Shown here piece after piece: positions 6,758 through 7,963 of a stretch of DNA of 7,963 nucleotides. Position 1 is the stretch's first letter, and every line of letters starts with the position of its first letter. Source of the stretch: Streptomyces rubellomurinus (lineage in GTDB: Bacteria > Actinomycetota > Actinomycetes > Streptomycetales > Streptomycetaceae); assembly GCF_000961885.1 (NCBI RefSeq), contig NZ_JZKH01000162.1, positions 1 through 7,963 on the forward strand, read 5' to 3'. A program made the translations under genes and the position numbers. The notes beneath the pieces were generated by a model that searched no databases, was not told the DNA's origin, and saw only the letters and a list, made by a program, of their open reading frames with translations.

Positions 6758-6809
6758 AATATCCTTGGCATGACCGCTTCCCGAGCCACCCACCTCCTGC
6801 TATCACTTC

Positions 6810-6825
6810 TGTGACCCGTGTCACG
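6810..6825 (+). promoter_or_regulatory. Candidate Crp-type site before the SGNH hydrolase start
   Basis: The sequence tgtgacccgtgtcacg fits TGTGA-N6-TCACA with one mismatch at the last base. It also fits the pattern GTG-N6-GNCAC that I recall for the Streptomyces coelicolor Crp protein (6811-6824). It ends 13 bases before the ATG and just before the ribosome binding site, so bound protein would more likely block than activate transcription. The second hydrolase start at 7893 has no such site. Confidence 0.4.
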
Positions 6826-6838
6826 CCAAGGAGGTGTC

Positions 6839-7636
6839 ATGCTCCGCCCAGCTCGCGTTCTGCCCGTCGCCGCCATAGCGGCCTCCCTCGCCATGACGAC
6901 GTTCTTCGCCGCATCGTCGGCGAGTGCGGCCGGTGCCAACTATGTGGCGCTCGGGGACTCGTACTCGGCCGGTGTCGGCGCCGGCAGCTACCTGAGCGAC
7001 AGCGGTAGCTGCAAGCGCAGCACCAACGCCTACGCCTACCTCTGGAAGAACGCGCACGCGCCCTCCTCGTTCAGATTCGTCGCCTGCTCGGGCGCGAGAA
7101 CCGGGGACGTCCTCAACAACCAGATCTCCGCCCTGAGTTCCAGCACCACGCTGGTCAGCATCACCATCGGCGGCAACGACGCGGGCTTCGGCGACACCAT
7201 GAAGACCTGCGTGCTGAGCAGCGACAGCGACTGCCTCAACGCCGTCAACTCCGGCGAGAACTACGCCCGCAACACCCTCCCCGGCCAGTTGGACCGGGTG
7301 TACGACGCGATCCACGCCAAGGCCCCGCGGGCCCATGTCGTCGTGCTCGGCTACCCGCACCTCTACAAGGTCGGCGGCTCCTGCATATTCGGCATCGGTG
7401 ACACCAAGCGCGCCGCCATCGACAAGGCCGCCGACACGCTGGACGAGGTCATCGCCAAGCGGGCCGCCGACCACGGGTTCGCCTTCGGCGACGTGCGCGG
7501 CATCTTCGCCGGGCACGAGATCTGCGGCTCGTCGACGGCCTGGCTGCACAGCACCACGCTGCCGGTCGACGAGAGCTACCACCCGAAGGCCGCGGGCCAG
7601 TCCGGCGGTTACCTGCCGGTCTTCAGCCGGTCCTGA
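6839..7636 (+). CDS. Secreted SGNH/GDSL hydrolase (esterase or lipase)
   Basis: The protein has 265 residues. The ATG at 6839 follows aaggaggtg (6828-6836) and begins a Sec signal peptide: MLRPARVLPV, a hydrophobic core, then ASA before a likely cleavage after residue 30. A GTG at 6818 would add seven residues before this signal and swallow the ribosome binding site, so it is rejected. Block I is GDSYS with the nucleophile Ser41, the block II region is ACSGARTG (82-89), block III is GGND (111-114), and the catalytic His248 lies in SYHPKAAGQ. The position three residues before the histidine is Glu245 rather than the usual Asp. Six cysteines (58, 83, 124, 132, 182, 229) suggest three disulfides, fitting an extracellular enzyme. 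The family cleaves acyl esters of lipids or sugars; the substrate is not evident. The overall sequence resembles extracellular SGNH hydrolases common in Streptomyces. A probable tandem copy begins at 7893. Confidence 0.93.
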   Translation: MLRPARVLPVAAIAASLAMTTFFAASSASAAGANYVALGDSYSAGVGAGSYLSDSGSCKRSTNAYAYLWKNAHAPSSFRFVACSGARTGDVLNNQISALSSSTTLVSITIGGNDAGFGDTMKTCVLSSDSDCLNAVNSGENYARNTLPGQLDRVYDAIHAKAPRAHVVVLGYPHLYKVGGSCIFGIGDTKRAAIDKAADTLDEVIAKRAADHGFAFGDVRGIFAGHEICGSSTAWLHSTTLPVDESYHPKAAGQSGGYLPVFSRS

Positions 7637-7735
7637 CGCCCGCCCGGTCCTGATACCGGCTCCGACGCCCGCCCGGTCCCGACGTCCGGCCCCGAACGCC
7701 CGCTTCCTGACGTTCGGCCCCGACGCCGCCCGGTC
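7627..7735 (+). repeat. Degenerate direct repeats at the 3' end of the SGNH hydrolase gene
   Basis: The sequence gacgcccgcccggtcc occurs at 7635-7650 and 7664-7679, with a shorter relative, cgacgccgcccggtc, at 7721-7735. The sequence ccggtcctga, containing the stop codon, is repeated at 7627-7636 and 7644-7653. These overlap the gene end and suggest local slippage or duplication in the spacer between the two hydrolase genes. Confidence 0.6.
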
Positions 7736-7837
7736 GTCCCGGCCCCGCTGAGCCGATCGGCCCCGCCGAGTCCTCCGGCTCCAGCTCCGGCCCCCCGAAT
7801 CCTCGGCCCAGGCTCCCGCTCCTGCCCGGGTCGTGCG

Positions 7838-7859
7838 TGCCGGGCCCCCGCCCGGCACC
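7838..7859 (+). terminator. Strong GC hairpin between the two hydrolase genes
   Basis: The sequence gtgccgggc (7838-7846) pairs perfectly with gcccggcac (7851-7859) across the four-base loop cccc. No T-run follows, as is common for actinobacterial terminators. It lies about 200 bases after the first hydrolase stop and 33 bases before the next start, so it could end the first transcript or act as an attenuator or leader structure for the second gene. The role is inferred. Confidence 0.4.
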
Positions 7860-7892
7860 CGTTCCGCGACTCCCGCCACCCCAGGAGGTGCA

Positions 7893-7963
7893 ATGCTCCG
7901 CCCTGTTCGTGCCCTGTCCGTCGCCGCTGTCTCCGCTCTCCTCACGCTGACGACGTTCTTCGC
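7893..7963 (+). CDS. Second SGNH-hydrolase-like gene start, signal peptide only (partial)
   Basis: The ATG at 7893 follows aggaggtgca (7883-7892) and opens a frame that runs off the window after 23 codons. The peptide starts MLRPVRALSVAAVSALL and ends TTFF, matching the first 23 residues of the hydrolase at 6839 at 15 positions with no gaps. The last 15 bases seen, gacgacgttcttcgc, are identical to 6895-6909, and the offset of 1054 bases is the same as between the two starts. This strongly suggests a tandem paralogue secreted by the same route. The catalytic region is beyond the edge, so only the signal peptide relationship is directly seen; a different mature domain behind a copied signal peptide remains possible. 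Confidence 0.7.
   Translation, partial: MLRPVRALSVAAVSALLTLTTFF

Larger units (their letters stand above)
6569..6838 (+). promoter_or_regulatory. Upstream and leader region of the SGNH hydrolase gene
   Basis: This 270-base stretch is lower in G+C than its surroundings, as expected for a promoter. No gene is supported on either strand. Two palindromes (6747-6757 and 6810-6825) stand out and are listed separately. The best -10-like hexamer is tatcct at 6760-6765, but the nearest -35-like ttgtca (6741-6746) is only 13 bases away, so I do not assign a promoter. Another -35-like ctgaca lies at 6632-6637 without a clear partner. Confidence 0.5.

Noticed and set aside
5990..6793. Minus-strand frame across the Nudix gene and repeat array
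   Set aside because: Its product is Arg/Pro/Ala-rich and repetitive because it reads the minisatellite; the Nudix motif is on the other strand.
6818..6838. Earlier GTG start for the SGNH hydrolase
   Set aside because: It would put the ribosome binding site inside the gene and add residues ahead of a complete signal peptide; it also lies within the Crp-like palindrome.

Overview
The window is very GC-rich DNA (roughly three quarters G+C by eye), with strong G/C preference at third codon positions, GGAGG-type ribosome binding sites and ATGA start/stop overlaps. Together with an actinobacterial-style SbcCD pair and a streptomycete-type secreted SGNH hydrolase, this points to Streptomyces, Kitasatospora or a close relative. 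Species cannot be told from this stretch.

Layout. Positions 1-3254 hold a minus-strand sbcD-sbcC operon for the SbcCD (Mre11/Rad50-like) nuclease; sbcC runs off the left edge after 696 codons, just past its zinc hook. Positions 3255-4292 are an unusually long divergent intergenic region of about 1 kb with no convincing gene but with two families of short direct repeats and a related hairpin. From 4293 the plus strand carries a 399-residue conserved-looking protein of unknown function, with a Gly/Ala-rich insert near its start and a repetitive Pro/Ser-rich tail. Its reading frame stays open, with coding-like base use, for 75 codons beyond its TGA. A possible 35-codon ORF then overlaps the start of a Nudix hydrolase gene (5821-6435).

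Positions 6436-6838 hold a degenerate tandem repeat array and a leader with two palindromic candidate operators. One fits the pattern recalled for the Streptomyces Crp protein. The leader precedes a secreted SGNH/GDSL esterase or lipase (6839-7636). A 256-base spacer with repeats and a strong hairpin leads to a second gene starting at 7893. Its ribosome binding site and signal peptide closely match those of the first esterase, so this is probably a tandem duplicate cut by the right edge.

Functionally the window is a mix: DNA end processing (SbcCD), an unknown gene possibly co-transcribed with a Nudix hydrolase, and an extracellular esterase locus. I see no CRISPR array, transposase, phage gene, RNA gene or defence cassette, and nothing that clearly forms a new multi-gene system. 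The most notable points are the tandem esterase start, the candidate Crp site, the repeat-rich gaps and the open frame after the TGA at 5490.
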